Source: JBFXDI01 sp050181295 (GTDB lineage Bacteria; Pseudomonadota; Alphaproteobacteria; Rhizobiales; Aestuariivirgaceae). From it: 64,000 bases of DNA. A program made the translations under genes and the position numbers. Of the stretch, positions 62,994-64,000 are shown in pieces; position 1 is the first letter of the stretch; the number at the start of each line of letters is the position of its first letter. The DNA lies in contig JBFXDI010000001.1 of NCBI GenBank assembly GCA_050181295.1, forward strand, positions 1-64,000. Reading direction: 5' to 3'. A model generated the notes under the pieces. It did no database searches, had not been told where the DNA came from, and worked only from the letters and a program-made list of their open reading frames with translations.

Positions 62994-64000
62994 CTCTCGT
63001 CCTCCATGCGGTGCATGGCGGCAATCGGCCAGTGAAGCAGGACGCTCTTTCCCTCGCTGAGCTGCTCGACGCCGGACGCCGCCAGGACGTTGAGACGGCC
63101 GGCCACCGTATCGACGCCGAGGCGGGTGGCGGCGCCCTGATAGTGGAGCGTCGCGACACGGCCTTCGAGCGCGGCATGGCCAGCGGGCGGCGAAGCGCCG
63201 GAGGGGAGGAGTGCGATCTTCTCGGGGCGCAGGCTCGTCCAGCCTGAGGGGGCGCCGAGCCGGGCCGCCGCGGCCGGTTCGAGCACGTTGGAGGAGCCAA
63301 CGAAATCAGCCACGAAGCGCGACCGCGGCCGCTCGTAGATCTCCTGCGGCGTTCCCACCTGCACGATGCGGCCGTCGTTGAAGATCGCCACCCGGTCGGC
63401 CATGGCGAGCGCCTCGCCCTGGTCATGGGTGACGAAGACGAAGGTGATGCCGACCGAGCGCTGCAGCGCCTTGAGCTCGACCTGCATCTGCTCTCGGAGC
63501 TTCAGGTCGAGCGCGCCGAGCGGCTCGTCCAAGAGCAGCACCTTCGGCTGGTTGACGAGCGCACGCGCCAACGCCACCCGCTGCCGCTGTCCGCCTGAGA
63601 GCTGCGAGGGCTTGCGTTCCTCCATGCCGGAGAGCTTGACGAGGCCGAGCGCCTCGCGCGCCCTTTCCTGGCGCTCGGCCCGGCCCATGCCGCGGATCAT
63701 GAGGCCATAAGCGACGTTCCCGCCCACGTTCATGTGCGGAAAGAGCGCGTAGTCCTGGAAGACGGTGTTGACGTTGCGCCGGTAGGGCGGCACACCCTCC
63801 GCCGTCTCGCCGAAAATCTCGATATGGCCGGCGTCCGGCTGCTCGAAGCCGGCGATGAGACGCAGGCAGGTGGTCTTGCCGGAGCCTGAGGGTCCCAGCA
63901 TGGCGAAGAACTCGCCGGGCGCCACCGCCAGCGACACCTGATCGACCGCACGCACGGCGCCGAAATGGCGCGACACTTTCTCGAACCGGACTGCGGGTGT
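62990..64000 (-). CDS. Polyamine-type ABC transporter ATPase (PotA-like), system C, 5' end cut off
   Basis: At least 336 residues; the frame stays open to the right window edge, so the start lies beyond it. Walker [25 protein letters not shown], Walker [13 protein letters not shown] and a C-terminal TOBE-like domain are present. It is coupled to the two permeases and the class V aminotransferase downstream. Confidence 0.92.
   Translation of the reverse strand, partial: TPAVRFEKVSRHFGAVRAVDQVSLAVAPGEFFAMLGPSGSGKTTCLRLIAGFEQPDAGHIEIFGETAEGVPPYRRNVNTVFQDYALFPHMNVGGNVAYGLMIRGMGRAERQERAREALGLVKLSGMEERKPSQLSGGQRQRVALARALVNQPKVLLLDEPLGALDLKLREQMQVELKALQRSVGITFVFVTHDQGEALAMADRVAIFNDGRIVQVGTPQEIYERPRSRFVADFVGSSNVLEPAAAARLGAPSGWTSLRPEKIALLPSGASPPAGHAALEGRVATLHYQGAATRLGVDTVAGRLNVLAASGVEQLSEGKSVLLHWPIAAMHRMEDES

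Overview
The window is a high-GC chromosomal segment that fits an alphaproteobacterium of the order Hyphomicrobiales (Rhizobiales). Supporting signs are the serine-cycle genes sgaA, mtkA, mtkB, ppc and mclA, an Hsp20 gene behind an RpoH-like promoter and a ROSE-type RNA thermometer, several polyamine-type ABC systems, Zur-type zinc control and short intergenic repeats of the kind common in that order. I cannot name the genus. There is no prophage, no insertion sequence and no CRISPR array. The only obvious defence locus is a type III restriction-modification system whose nuclease gene is broken.

Layout. 1-5.9 kb: the start of a divergent gene at the left edge, a GntR/FadR regulator with a perfect 16-bp palindrome upstream, an inositol-monophosphatase-family enzyme, an alpha/beta hydrolase, a secreted protein, hsp20, a decayed ParD/ParE-like toxin-antitoxin pair and L-threonine aldolase. 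6-10.1 kb: an ECF42-type sigma factor with two YCII/DGPF proteins, a VOC protein and an SRPBCC protein; a DUF899 gene lies divergently. 10.2-15.2 kb: housekeeping genes (LprI-like, YihY/BrkB, DUF971, Trm112, LON-domain, YbbN, YbaK) and tRNA-Gly(GCC). 15.4-19.8 kb: type III mod (intact) and res (two frameshifts). 19.8-23.0 kb: zur and znuCBA. 23.0-25.7 kb: polyamine-type ABC system A, without a binding protein. 25.8-28.6 kb: terC, a VOC gene and mntH, probably a manganese module. 28.7-36.8 kb: asd with a possible attenuator, two DUF465 genes, an arylesterase, thpR, a Bax-inhibitor-1 protein, leuC, two methyltransferases and an AEC transporter.

36.8-45.1 kb is the metabolic core: mclA and a NarL/FixJ-type regulator on one strand, and sgaA-mtkA-mtkB-ppc divergent on the other. 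Together these carry out glyoxylate + serine to glycine + hydroxypyruvate, PEP + bicarbonate to oxaloacetate, malate + CoA to malyl-CoA, and malyl-CoA cleavage to glyoxylate and acetyl-CoA. The genes hprA, mtdA and fch, usually close by in Methylobacterium, are absent here. 45.1-50.5 kb: a B12-binding radical SAM protein, a small membrane protein, an FAD oxidoreductase, a TraB/GumN protein and xerC. 50.6-55.0 kb: polyamine-type ABC system B, complete. 55.2-59.7 kb: GNAT, MFS, a tiny secreted peptide, a 2OG-Fe(II) oxygenase, a matrixin-like metalloprotease and a cold-shock protein. 59.9-64 kb: a second class V aminotransferase with polyamine-type ABC system C, cut by the right edge.

The least expected signals are in RNA and control regions. 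They are interleaved long inverted repeats in the leader of terC, a leader-peptide/hairpin arrangement before asd, paired ECF42-like promoters, a Zur-like box inside the signal-peptide codons of znuA, and the broken res beside an intact mod. All functional calls come from reading the sequence; no search was run.
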